Positions 44,986 to 52,502 of a DNA stretch of 64,000 bases are shown one piece after another (the stretch's first letter is position 1; each line of letters begins with the position of its first letter). The translations under genes were made by a program, and so were the position numbers. The notes below the pieces were generated by a model, which searched no databases, was not told where the DNA came from, and saw only the letters and a list, made by a program, of their open reading frames with translations. Source of the DNA: Chryseobacterium sp. StRB126 (GTDB lineage Bacteria > Bacteroidota > Bacteroidia > Flavobacteriales > Weeksellaceae); the NCBI RefSeq assembly GCF_000829375.1, contig NZ_AP014624.1, positions 1,550,001-1,614,000 of the forward strand. The letters run 5' to 3'.

Positions 44986-45660
44986 TTAAAGGATTTCGTA
45001 TCTCGTTTTGATACTATATTTTAACTTGATGTTTTCGATGTTGTCAAAAGACATGTCTACCGGAGCATCTGCCATTTCAAGCTGTGCATTGCTCATTCTA
45101 CCTTTGTAGGCAACTGGCATCACGGTGTCGCTGGTGTAATCTTCAATCTCAACAATTTCCAGAACATTCCCTACTTTTTTGCCCATGCTTTCCAACAGAT
45201 AATCGGCCTTTTCTTTCGCCGCTTTTAAAGCATTGATCTTTACTGCTTTTCTGAAATCTGCAATCTTGGTGTTCTTTACTTCGGAGATGCTCAGGTTGCT
45301 TACCCATTTCTGGTTCAGGTCTTCAAAGATTTTGTTAAGGTTTGATTTTGCACTGGCTTTAAATACATAGTTCTTAGAAAACTTTCCGTTTTTGGCGTAA
45401 ATGTTCTGGTATGAAGATTTAAACTTGATATCTTCGTTCTTTACTCCTGCATTCTTTAAGATATCAAACATCTTCTTTTCATTGTCTGCCAGATCATTTT
45501 TGTTATCACCTTTTATTCCGATGCTGAAGGTTACTTCATCCGGTTCTACTTCCATTTCTGCAACCCCTGTTACTTCAATTGCGTTTTTCTTTACTTCCTG
45601 AGCGTTTACAAAACTTCCCAGCGTTAAAATTCCGATTACTAAAAAATGTTTCAATTTCAT
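44986..45660 (-). CDS. SIMPL-domain (DUF541) periplasmic protein
   Basis: A 224-residue exported protein with a signal peptide (about residues 1-20, FVNAQ) and one SIMPL domain (about 28-222): ITGVAE-like start IEVTGVAEMEVEPDEVTFSIGI, the middle SISEVKNTKIADFRKAVKINALKAAKEKADYL, and a C-terminal beta part. The family (PF04402) includes BP26/OMP28 of Brucella; its function is not settled. It is a single-gene unit whose upstream region holds the ACTTGGTGA pair, so it is probably controlled with the DUF4139-VWA operon. Confidence 0.9.
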   Translation of the reverse strand: MKLKHFLVIGILTLGSFVNAQEVKKNAIEVTGVAEMEVEPDEVTFSIGIKGDNKNDLADNEKKMFDILKNAGVKNEDIKFKSSYQNIYAKNGKFSKNYVFKASAKSNLNKIFEDLNQKWVSNLSISEVKNTKIADFRKAVKINALKAAKEKADYLLESMGKKVGNVLEIVEIEDYTSDTVMPVAYKGRMSNAQLEMADAPVDMSFDNIENIKLKYSIKTRYEIL

Positions 45661-45690
45661 AATTTCTTGTTTTTACTTTTAAATTCTGAT

Positions 45691-45699
45691 GTAAAATTA
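45691..45699 (-). promoter_or_regulatory. Candidate -7 box of the SIMPL gene
   Basis: On the minus strand TAATTTTAC lies 31 bases upstream of the start codon and exactly 27 bases from the nearest ACTTGGTGA repeat, as in the DUF4139 operon. Confidence 0.45.
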
Positions 45700-45726
45700 G
45701 TTCGATCTGATGCTGAAAATCGGGAG

Positions 45727-45756
45727 ACTTGGTGAAATGGAACTTTCACTTGGTGA
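45727..45756. promoter_or_regulatory. Predicted LytTR-type regulator site, copy B
   Basis: Direct repeats ACTTGGTGA at 45727-45735 and 45748-45756, again 21 bp apart, lie 67-96 bases upstream of the leftward SIMPL gene. Confidence 0.65.
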
Positions 45757-45840
45757 GATGGGATAAAATGGAACTTTTATTTAATCAATGATATTTTAAC
45801 TTTAAGTTTTCGATCCAAATTATTTAATAACGCTAAAAAT

Positions 45841-46510
45841 ATTATATCTAATAAATGTCCTTGCGAGCCCTTGTGTTAAATCATCAATTGAAGAACGGTA
45901 CATATTCCTATTTGCTATAAATAATTTAATAACGCTAAGAATCGCAAAGAGTAGATGATAGTTATGCGAAATATTCCGTTCGCAAGGGCATTTCATTCAG
46001 CAATGTACATAATCAGTTTTCATTTGCTGAGCGTTAGCACCTCTGCGAACGTAAAAATATTATATCTAATAAATGTCCTTGCGAGCCCTTGCGTTAAATC
46101 ATCAATTGAAGAATGGTACTTATTCCTATTTGCTATAAATAATTTAATAACGCTAAGAATCGCAAAGGGTGGATGAAAGCTGTGCTGGATATTTCCGTTC
46201 GCAAGGGCATTTCATTCAGCTATGTATATTGTTAGTTTTCATTTGCTGAGTGCTAGCGCCTCTGCGAACGGAAAATATTATATATAATGTCCTTGCGAGC
46301 CCTTGCGTTAAATCATCAATTGAAGAACGGTACATATTCCTATTTGCTATAAATAATTTAATAACGCTAAGAATCGCAAAGGGTAGATGATAGTTATGCT
46401 AAATATTCCGTTCGCAAGGGCATTTCATTCAGCAATGTACATAATCAGTTTTCATTTGCTGAGCGTTAGCGCCTCTGCGAACGGAAAATATTATATATAA
46501 TGTCCTTGCG
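45841..46510. repeat. Array of three long direct repeats plus a partial fourth
   Basis: Units start at 45841, 46059, 46277 and 46490, giving steps of 218, 218 and 213 bases; units differ by point changes and short deletions. Each unit contains arms that can pair: AAATGTCCTTGCGA with TCGCAAGGGCATTT, and CCGTTCGC with GCGAACGG. The direct block ATTTAATAACGCTAAGAATCGCAAAG recurs in each, starting from about 45820 in a shorter form. No gene is encoded; small open frames inside are by-products of the repeat. It lies between the SIMPL gene and the histidine kinase gene. Confidence 0.9.
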
Positions 46511-46567
46511 AAGCTCAGCGCTTAAATAATTCAAAATATTATCAACTCAAAAAATTAATGATGACCA

Positions 46568-46597
46568 ACTTGGTGAAATTATATTTTCACTTGGTGA
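46568..46597. promoter_or_regulatory. Predicted LytTR-type regulator site, copy C
   Basis: Direct repeats ACTTGGTGA at 46568-46576 and 46589-46597, 21 bp apart, lie about 48-77 bases upstream of the histidine-kinase start and just upstream of a possible promoter (TTG at 46608, TACTTTGC at 46628-46635). Confidence 0.65.
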
Positions 46598-46644
46598 AGG
46601 ATAGAAGTTGATCAATAAAGTTTTACTTACTTTGCATTAAAGAT

Positions 46645-48435
46645 TTGAAATCCGTGAAATTAGTTTTTAAAATACTGTTTATTTCAATATTGATGGTGGG
46701 AAATTACTTCTCAGCACAGGATACTACGAAGGTTTCCCAAGCAGTTAAATCTGCTGCAAAATTGAAGAAAGCCGTAGATAAAAATGATGATAAAGGAGTT
46801 GCTGATACGTATGTGGGAATGGCCACCGATTATTACAATCAGGGAAATTATGCCAAAAGTGAAGAGTATCTTGTGAAAGCAAAAGCTCTGTATCAAAAAC
46901 TTAACGATAAAAAAAATCTGGAATCTGTTACCCGAAAACTAGCCCAATCACAGGAAAAACAAAATAAAATAACACCTGCCATCAGTAATTATAGCATGGC
47001 GGCAGAGATGTCTTATAGTACAAAAAGCAGGGCCGTTAATTCAAATGATGCTGCAAGGCTTTCTTCTCCTGCACCTGAAGTGAAGGCAGAAGCCATTCAG
47101 AATAATATTAATATAAGCAAAAAGGAAAATGAGCAGGCTGATGTTGCAGCAGGATATAGTCAATTGGCAGATATCAATATTCAGCAGAAAGATGTTGCCA
47201 AAGCTGCAGAAAACCTCAATGCAGCTTATAAAATTTCTAAAAAAGAAGCTCCTCAGCAAGCTCTGGAAATTAATCAGAAGCTGGCCAATCTTTATGTGGA
47301 AAATAAAAACTTTGATAAAGCCATTGAAGCCAAAAAGAAAGTTTTAAAGGAAAATTTTGTCAAGGAAAATTCACAGGAAAAAGTGAATCAGATTCAGGAG
47401 TTGGCAGATATTTATATTAAAAAGAATGATCCGAAAGAAGCTGTAGATTTATTGAAGAATGCGTACGGGATTGCTTTGGATAAAGGCCATACGTTGGAAG
47501 CTCAGAAGAGTGTGAAAAAACTGGATAGTTTGTATGCCATCTCAGGAAATGTTGATGCTTCAGTTCAGTTGTACAGAGACTTTCTGGGAAAACTTCCGAA
47601 TCTGGTTTCCAAAGACAGAAGTCTGATAGATAATAAGATTCTGGAAGATACGGAACAGAGAATTTCTCAGCTGGAGAAGGAAAAAGAGCTAAAGGACGAG
47701 CTTATCCGTAAGAAAAATGTCTTTAATTATGGTTTAATTGGAGCTTTGATTCTGCTGACCAGTCTGGTTATTTTCATTTTCAGAACCTTGAAGAAAGTTC
47801 AGATCAAAAATAAAAAAATAGCTCTTCAGTCTCTCAGACGGGAGATGAATCCCCACTTTATTTTTAACAGCCTAAATAGTGTTAATCACTTTATTGCTAC
47901 AAATAATGAACTGGAAGCCAATCAATACCTGACGAAGTTTTCAAAACTGATGCGAGGGGTAATGGAAAACTCTACTGATGACTTTATTCCTTTCCAACAG
48001 GAATTGGATCTGTTACAGAATTATCTTGCTCTGGAAAAAACACGTTTTGCGGATAAATTTGATTACGAAATTGATGTAGATGAAAGTTTAAATCTTCAAA
48101 ATTTGCAGGTTCCAGGAATGCTTGTACAACCTTTTCTTGAAAATGCTATCTGGCACGGACTGCGTTACAGAACAGAAAAAGGGTTGTTAAAATTAAGCTT
48201 CGAGAAAAATGAACAACAATTAAAGATCATTATTGAAGACAACGGAATAGGAATTGAAGAAAGTAAAAAACAGAAAACCCAACATCAGAAAACCCGCGAG
48301 GGAAGAGGCATGAAAAATACTCTGGAAAGAATTCAGCTGCTGAATGATCTGTACAAAAAGAATATTACCTGCTCTGTAAAGGATAAAGAGAATAACAGTG
48401 GTGTTTTGGTCACTATTCAAATTAATCTGCTATAA
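46645..48435 (+). CDS. LytS-type sensor histidine kinase with TPR region
   Basis: A 596-residue kinase, numbered from TTG 46645; a GTG at 46654 is the alternative start, as there is no ATG. After a signal peptide (to about residue 25, YFSAQ) comes a periplasmic TPR-rich region (about 50-330), a coiled coil, one membrane helix (about 360-380), the His_kinase box with H404 in REMNPHFIFNSLNSVNHF, and a HATPase_c domain with N-terminal part LVQPFLENAIWHG and EDNGIGIEES. This class works with LytTR response regulators, and one is encoded at 50515. A LytTR-like site lies upstream, suggesting feedback. Confidence 0.93.
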   Translation: MKSVKLVFKILFISILMVGNYFSAQDTTKVSQAVKSAAKLKKAVDKNDDKGVADTYVGMATDYYNQGNYAKSEEYLVKAKALYQKLNDKKNLESVTRKLAQSQEKQNKITPAISNYSMAAEMSYSTKSRAVNSNDAARLSSPAPEVKAEAIQNNINISKKENEQADVAAGYSQLADINIQQKDVAKAAENLNAAYKISKKEAPQQALEINQKLANLYVENKNFDKAIEAKKKVLKENFVKENSQEKVNQIQELADIYIKKNDPKEAVDLLKNAYGIALDKGHTLEAQKSVKKLDSLYAISGNVDASVQLYRDFLGKLPNLVSKDRSLIDNKILEDTEQRISQLEKEKELKDELIRKKNVFNYGLIGALILLTSLVIFIFRTLKKVQIKNKKIALQSLRREMNPHFIFNSLNSVNHFIATNNELEANQYLTKFSKLMRGVMENSTDDFIPFQQELDLLQNYLALEKTRFADKFDYEIDVDESLNLQNLQVPGMLVQPFLENAIWHGLRYRTEKGLLKLSFEKNEQQLKIIIEDNGIGIEESKKQKTQHQKTREGRGMKNTLERIQLLNDLYKKNITCSVKDKENNSGVLVTIQINLL

Positions 48436-48445
48436 AAACAATATC

Positions 48446-49171
48446 ATGAAAAAGCTTATATTTCTGTTAACCCTGATGATGAGTCTATTTTCAGGATTTT
48501 TATCTGCTCAGGACATTGACAGTATCAGACTTACTCATATTCTTAAAGGTCTAAAGCTTGACAAAACCAAGATAAGGGAGGAACTTTGTGTGGAAAAGAA
48601 AATGCCTAATGCGGAAGATTCTTATATTGTGGTTATTCCGGTTGTTCTGAGTCAGGAAGAAGAAGATTATGTTTTTACCGTTCAGAACTATATACTCATT
48701 ACAGACAGCAACGGAATTATAAAGAATAAATATCTTGACCCTACAGAGCTTAACTCCGATGCTGTTAACCTGAGAAGTTTTACCATTGATACTGGTTTAT
48801 ACAATATCAGTACAAACATCCGTGCATTTGGAGTAAAGACAGATTTTGTAGGAAGCAGTAAGCCCAATCCTTATGCTTCAGGTACAATTTCAATGTATTA
48901 TCCGGAAGGAAAGACGCTTAAAAAAGTTCTCGATCAGTTTGAATTGGATTCTACAAGTGGTGAATGGGATACCCGATGTAACGGAGAATTTGAGAATACC
49001 CATTCTTATATCATCATGGATTCATCCAATACCAACAATTTTACAGATCTTAAAATAAAAACCATTTCAGTAACCACAATCAATGAAGAAATAAAAGGAG
49101 AATGCGAAGGAAAGGAAACTTCGAAAACAACGTATAAAATACTGAAGTTTAAAAATGGTTATTATCACTAA
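48446..49171 (+). CDS. Exported protein of unknown function
   Basis: A 241-residue protein with a signal peptide (MKKLIFLLTLMMSLFSGFLSAQ). The mature part is beta-rich and acidic, with EDSYIVVIPVVLSQEEEDYVF, LRSFTIDTGLYNISTNIRAFGVKT and a cluster of cysteines (CNGEF, CEGKE). I do not recognise a family. ATG 48446 lies 11 bases after the kinase stop; the frame opens earlier inside the kinase gene, but the signal peptide fixes the start. It is probably co-transcribed with the kinase. Confidence 0.8.
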   Translation: MKKLIFLLTLMMSLFSGFLSAQDIDSIRLTHILKGLKLDKTKIREELCVEKKMPNAEDSYIVVIPVVLSQEEEDYVFTVQNYILITDSNGIIKNKYLDPTELNSDAVNLRSFTIDTGLYNISTNIRAFGVKTDFVGSSKPNPYASGTISMYYPEGKTLKKVLDQFELDSTSGEWDTRCNGEFENTHSYIIMDSSNTNNFTDLKIKTISVTTINEEIKGECEGKETSKTTYKILKFKNGYYH

Positions 49172-49298
49172 GTTTATTTAATGAATTTAGATGTCAAAGT
49201 ATTAGCTTTTTTATTGGTATTTTAAGTTTTTGTTATTTAATTGTAATATTTGTAACGAAATTTATATAGAAACGTCTTATTAAATAAAAACTAATCAG

Positions 49299-50006
49299 AT
49301 GGAATCTAATACTACAATTGCACGATGGGCAGGATTCATTTATCTTGTCGTTGTAATAACCGGGTTTTTCAGTTTGATGTATGTGCCCTCAAAGCTGATT
49401 GAATGGAAAAACCCTGAGCTGACTTTCAATACTATTTCTGTTTCAAAATCTTTATTCAGTCTGAGTATTGCGAGTAGTATTCTTTGCTACATAGCTTTTA
49501 CATTGCTTCCATTGGCTTTGTATAAACTGTTGAAAAATGTCAACGGAACCTATGCTAAGCTGATGGTGATTCTGGCACTTATCAGCGTGCCCATTTCTTT
49601 TATCAATCTTCAAAATAAACTCTCTGTGCTTACGATTATAGAAGGCGCCGATTATCTAAAGATTTATAAAGCAGAAGAGCTACAGGCACAAGTGATGATG
49701 CTGTTGAAAAATTATAACAATGGAATTTTAATTGTTCAGATTTTTTGGGGACTTTGGCTTTATCCTTTTGGTTATCTGGTTTACAAGTCTGGCTTTCTAC
49801 CCAAAATTTTGGGAATATTTTTGATGCTGGGTTGTTTGGGATATGTTCTTAATGTCTTTGGAAGGATTGTGATTCCTGAATTTTCTAGTTATGCAATATC
49901 AAGCTATATAACATTACCTGCTTCAATAGGAGAAATAGGAATATGTCTGTGGCTGCTGATTGTAGGAGGGAAGAGTAAATCCATCAATAATATTCATCAA
50001 AACTAA
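49299..50006 (+). CDS. DUF4386 membrane protein
   Basis: A 235-residue inner-membrane protein with six to seven hydrophobic helices. The start ARWAGFIYLVVVITGFFSLMYVPSKLI and the middle MMLLKNYNNGILIVQIFWGLWLYPFGYLVYKSGFLPKILGIFLMLG are typical of DUF4386. The function is unknown. It starts at ATG 49299, 127 bases after the previous gene, and shares its reading frame with the following DUF6326 gene; its stop is only six bases before that gene's likely start. Confidence 0.87.
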   Translation: MESNTTIARWAGFIYLVVVITGFFSLMYVPSKLIEWKNPELTFNTISVSKSLFSLSIASSILCYIAFTLLPLALYKLLKNVNGTYAKLMVILALISVPISFINLQNKLSVLTIIEGADYLKIYKAEELQAQVMMLLKNYNNGILIVQIFWGLWLYPFGYLVYKSGFLPKILGIFLMLGCLGYVLNVFGRIVIPEFSSYAISSYITLPASIGEIGICLWLLIVGGKSKSINNIHQN

Positions 50007-50012
50007 TATACC

Positions 50013-50429
50013 ATAAACAATTCTACTCAATTTGAAGACATCCGGGTAAATGTCAAAATTATACTTGCCGGATTTTGGACTTCCGTTACATTGTGTTATT
50101 TATATGGTGATTATTTTGAGCTGTATACTCCGGGAAAAGCACAAGGGCTTGTGGATGGGCACAATTTATTGAACACTCCACTGAATTTATTAATGGCCGC
50201 AGTTGTTTTGGCCATACCCGCCGTTATGGTATTTCTTTCCTTGATCCTGAAACCGACGATCAACAGAATTCTCAATATTGTTTTCGGAGTCTTTTTTACT
50301 GTAGTGATGCTGCTTATAGGGATTTTATCCTTCTCGGAATGGTATCTGTTCTACGTTTTCCTTGCCACTGTAGAATGCATGATAACCATATTGGTCGTAG
50401 TGTACGCCTGGAAATGGAAAAGAATATGA
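50013..50429 (+). CDS. DUF6326 membrane protein with non-standard start codon (ATA)
   Basis: A four-helix membrane protein of about 138 residues. The conserved region FEDIRVNVKIILAGFW ... CYLYGDYFELYTPGK reaches upstream of the first standard start (TTG 50091), which would cut off the first membrane helix. In the same frame the only upstream bases lie after the DUF4386 stop (50004-50006), and where the family has its initiator methionine the codon is ATA (50013), followed by AAC AAT TCT. So the gene either starts at ATA or another rare codon, has lost its start by an ATG-to-ATA change, or contains a sequencing error. It probably depends on coupling to the upstream gene. Confidence 0.75.
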   Translation: MNNSTQFEDIRVNVKIILAGFWTSVTLCYLYGDYFELYTPGKAQGLVDGHNLLNTPLNLLMAAVVLAIPAVMVFLSLILKPTINRILNIVFGVFFTVVMLLIGILSFSEWYLFYVFLATVECMITILVVVYAWKWKRI

Positions 50430-50514
50430 TGGATATCGGAAAGATTGCAGAGTTGATCAAATATTCCTAATTTGCATCTGTAATGTAGTACTTGTATCCT
50501 AATATGTAAACCCA

Positions 50515-51249
50515 ATGAAGATCAAAGCTGTAATTGTAGATGATGAACTGATTGCAAGAGAAGTATTGAGAAGCTATCTCACCAAATATTGCCCACAGGT
50601 AGAAATTTTAGGTGAAGCTGAAAATATCAAAGAAGCCGTTCCTTTGATTGCTGAAAAGCAACCTCAATTGGTGTTTTTAGATGTAGAAATGCCTTTCGGA
50701 AATGCCTTTGACGTATTGGAAGCTACCAGAGAGTTTTCCTACGAAACCATCTTCATTACTGCATTTTCACAATATTCTTTACAGGCTTTAAATAAATCTG
50801 CAAGTTATTATATCTTAAAACCAATTGATATTAAGGAACTCATTCTGGCTGTAAACAAAGTTGTTGAAAGTATAGAGAAAAAGGAAGAACTCAACCGGAA
50901 TAAAGTTTTGCTGGAGAACTTAAAATTAAAACCTGAAAAACAACAGATTATTCTTCCCACCTTACAGGGGTTTGATGTGGTGAAAACAGAAGATATTGTA
51001 AGGCTTCAGGCAGACGGAAATTTTACACAGGTGTATCTTACGGATGGCTCAAAGAAAATGGTATGCAGATTTCTAAAGCATTTTGATGATCTTTTAGAAA
51101 CTCCTTTTGTGAGAGTTCACCGTTCCCATATCATCAATACATCCTTTGTGAAATCTTATCATAAAAGTGGAACTGTAATGCTTGCTGATAATACTGAAAT
51201 TGAGGTTTCAGGAAGCTTTAAAGATAATTTTCTGAAAGTTTTTTCCTAG
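50515..51249 (+). CDS. LytTR-family response regulator
   Basis: A 244-residue regulator. The receiver domain (residues 1-122) has acidic D9/D10 and phosphoacceptor D56 (LVFLDVEMPFGN); the LytTR DNA-binding domain (about 145-244) has IILPTLQGFDVVKTEDIVRLQADGNFTQVYL and the FVRVHRSHIINTSFVKSYH block. It fits the LytS-type kinase at 46645, from which it is separated by three genes. Predicted target sites (ACTTGGTGA pairs) lie upstream of that kinase and of two leftward envelope genes. Upstream of this gene the ten bases AGTTGATCAA (50451-50460) also occur before the kinase gene. Confidence 0.93.
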   Translation: MKIKAVIVDDELIAREVLRSYLTKYCPQVEILGEAENIKEAVPLIAEKQPQLVFLDVEMPFGNAFDVLEATREFSYETIFITAFSQYSLQALNKSASYYILKPIDIKELILAVNKVVESIEKKEELNRNKVLLENLKLKPEKQQIILPTLQGFDVVKTEDIVRLQADGNFTQVYLTDGSKKMVCRFLKHFDDLLETPFVRVHRSHIINTSFVKSYHKSGTVMLADNTEIEVSGSFKDNFLKVFS

Positions 51250-51322
51250 AATTTATTGTTCTTTAACAGCCCAAAGGCACTATTTTTGACGTTTCCATCA
51301 GAACCACACAAAATTTTCTGTT

Positions 51323-51865
51323 ATGAAGACCTTTCACAAAATAATCCTTCCTGTTTCATTGGGTGCTTTAGCCTATATGGCCTTTCATTCCTATTCTGTA
51401 GGAATTCCGAGAGGAGCTGTGGCAATAAAGAATTTTGATATTAAAAAATATCTCGGAAGATGGTATGAAATAGCCCGTTTTGATTATAAATTCGAGAAAA
51501 ATATGGATAACATTACTGCAGAATATTTGGAAAATCCCAATGGCAGTATTCAGGTTAGAAATAAAGGCTACGATTATATCAAAAAAGTATGGAATGAGTC
51601 CATTGGAGAAGCTAAATTTGTTAAAGATGCTACTGAAGCAAGGCTGAAAATATCCTTTTTCAAACCCATATGGGCAGGTTATAATGTCATTGATATTGAT
51701 GAAGACTATCAATATGCTTTAGTCGCTGGAAGCAGTTTAAAATACCTCTGGATTCTCTCCCGAACTACAACGATTCCAGAAAGCATCCGACAGCGTTTCA
51801 TTGAAAAAGCTCGAAAAATCGGTTATAAAACAGGTGAGCTGATCTGGGTGAGACATCATCAATAA
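51323..51865 (+). CDS. Bacterial lipocalin (Blc-like)
   Basis: A 180-residue lipocalin. Residues 1-20 are a hydrophobic export or anchor segment without a clear lipobox cysteine. The lipocalin signature is NFDIKKYLGRWYEIARFDYKFEK (about 34-56), with the G-x-W core, followed by the strand ITAEYLENPNGSIQVRNKGYD and the YALVAGSSLKYLWILSR block. Relatives bind fatty acids or lysophospholipids and respond to envelope stress. It follows the LytTR regulator by about 70 bases and could be part of the same regulatory neighbourhood. Confidence 0.9.
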   Translation: MKTFHKIILPVSLGALAYMAFHSYSVGIPRGAVAIKNFDIKKYLGRWYEIARFDYKFEKNMDNITAEYLENPNGSIQVRNKGYDYIKKVWNESIGEAKFVKDATEARLKISFFKPIWAGYNVIDIDEDYQYALVAGSSLKYLWILSRTTTIPESIRQRFIEKARKIGYKTGELIWVRHHQ

Positions 51866-51877
51866 TAATCAGGCGGG

Positions 51878-51916
51878 AAGGCAAAATCACCACATGGCAA
51901 ATTTGCCTTTTACCCT
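51878..51916 (+). terminator. Weak hairpin behind the lipocalin gene
   Basis: AAGGCAAA and TTTGCCTT pair around a 16-base loop and are followed by a T-rich stretch. It lies between two converging genes. Confidence 0.4.
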
Positions 51917-51924
51917 TTTATTTT

Positions 51925-52398
51925 TTACCCTTTAATATATTCTTTCCATTCCTCAAAACGATAATCAATGACCTGTTTCATTAGATCGTAGTTTTCGTAG
52001 GTATCTTCAATATGGTAGAAGGTTTCATATTCGTAATCATTATCTTCAGCTTTACCATCAAAAAGGTTCACATAATCATCAGCAAAAGAACTGTATCTGT
52101 TTCCAAAATCGGTGTCATCTGCGTAATAATCCTTTGCAAAGCTGTTTCCAAGGTCACTAAGGTCATATTCAGAGAATTTACCGTCACATGAATCCATGAT
52201 AAATTCAGCCCCTGTAATTTCTCTTCTCTTTAATTTTTCAATTTCCTCTTCATTATCTTCTTTCAATTCATCGGAGATAAGATGGTTATGGATACACCAG
52301 TTCAGGAACATCCCGGTATGCGTTGCTCCGTTTTTCTGAGGAAGCTCCTCAGGAAAATCACCACCATAATGCCATGACGCATCATCATATTTAGACAT
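51925..52398 (-). CDS. Acidic soluble protein of unknown function
   Basis: A 157-residue, strongly acidic protein starting KYDDASWHYGGDFPEELPQ, then THTGMFLNWCIHNHLIS, and a Tyr/Asp/Glu-rich second half. I associate this N-terminal pattern with an uncharacterised bacterial family (DUF7832 type), seen at times among immunity-like proteins of contact-dependent systems, but the link is weak. No toxin gene is adjacent. There is no signal peptide. It is a single-gene unit, divergent from cinA. Confidence 0.65.
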   Translation of the reverse strand: MSKYDDASWHYGGDFPEELPQKNGATHTGMFLNWCIHNHLISDELKEDNEEEIEKLKRREITGAEFIMDSCDGKFSEYDLSDLGNSFAKDYYADDTDFGNRYSSFADDYVNLFDGKAEDNDYEYETFYHIEDTYENYDLMKQVIDYRFEEWKEYIKG

Positions 52399-52502
52399 AA
52401 TTTTAATTAATTTTCGTCAAAAATAGAAAAAATCAATTTATATTGCCACTGCCGCATATTTTTCCGTCATTTGCAGGAGAATTTTTTTCAAGAATCTCAT
52501 AT

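Noticed and set aside
45955..46176. 73-residue open frame inside the repeat array
   Set aside because: It is made of repeat sequence and is not kept open in the other units.
45841..46510. Repeat array as CRISPR
   Set aside because: Units are over 210 bases, have no unique spacers and no cas genes are near.
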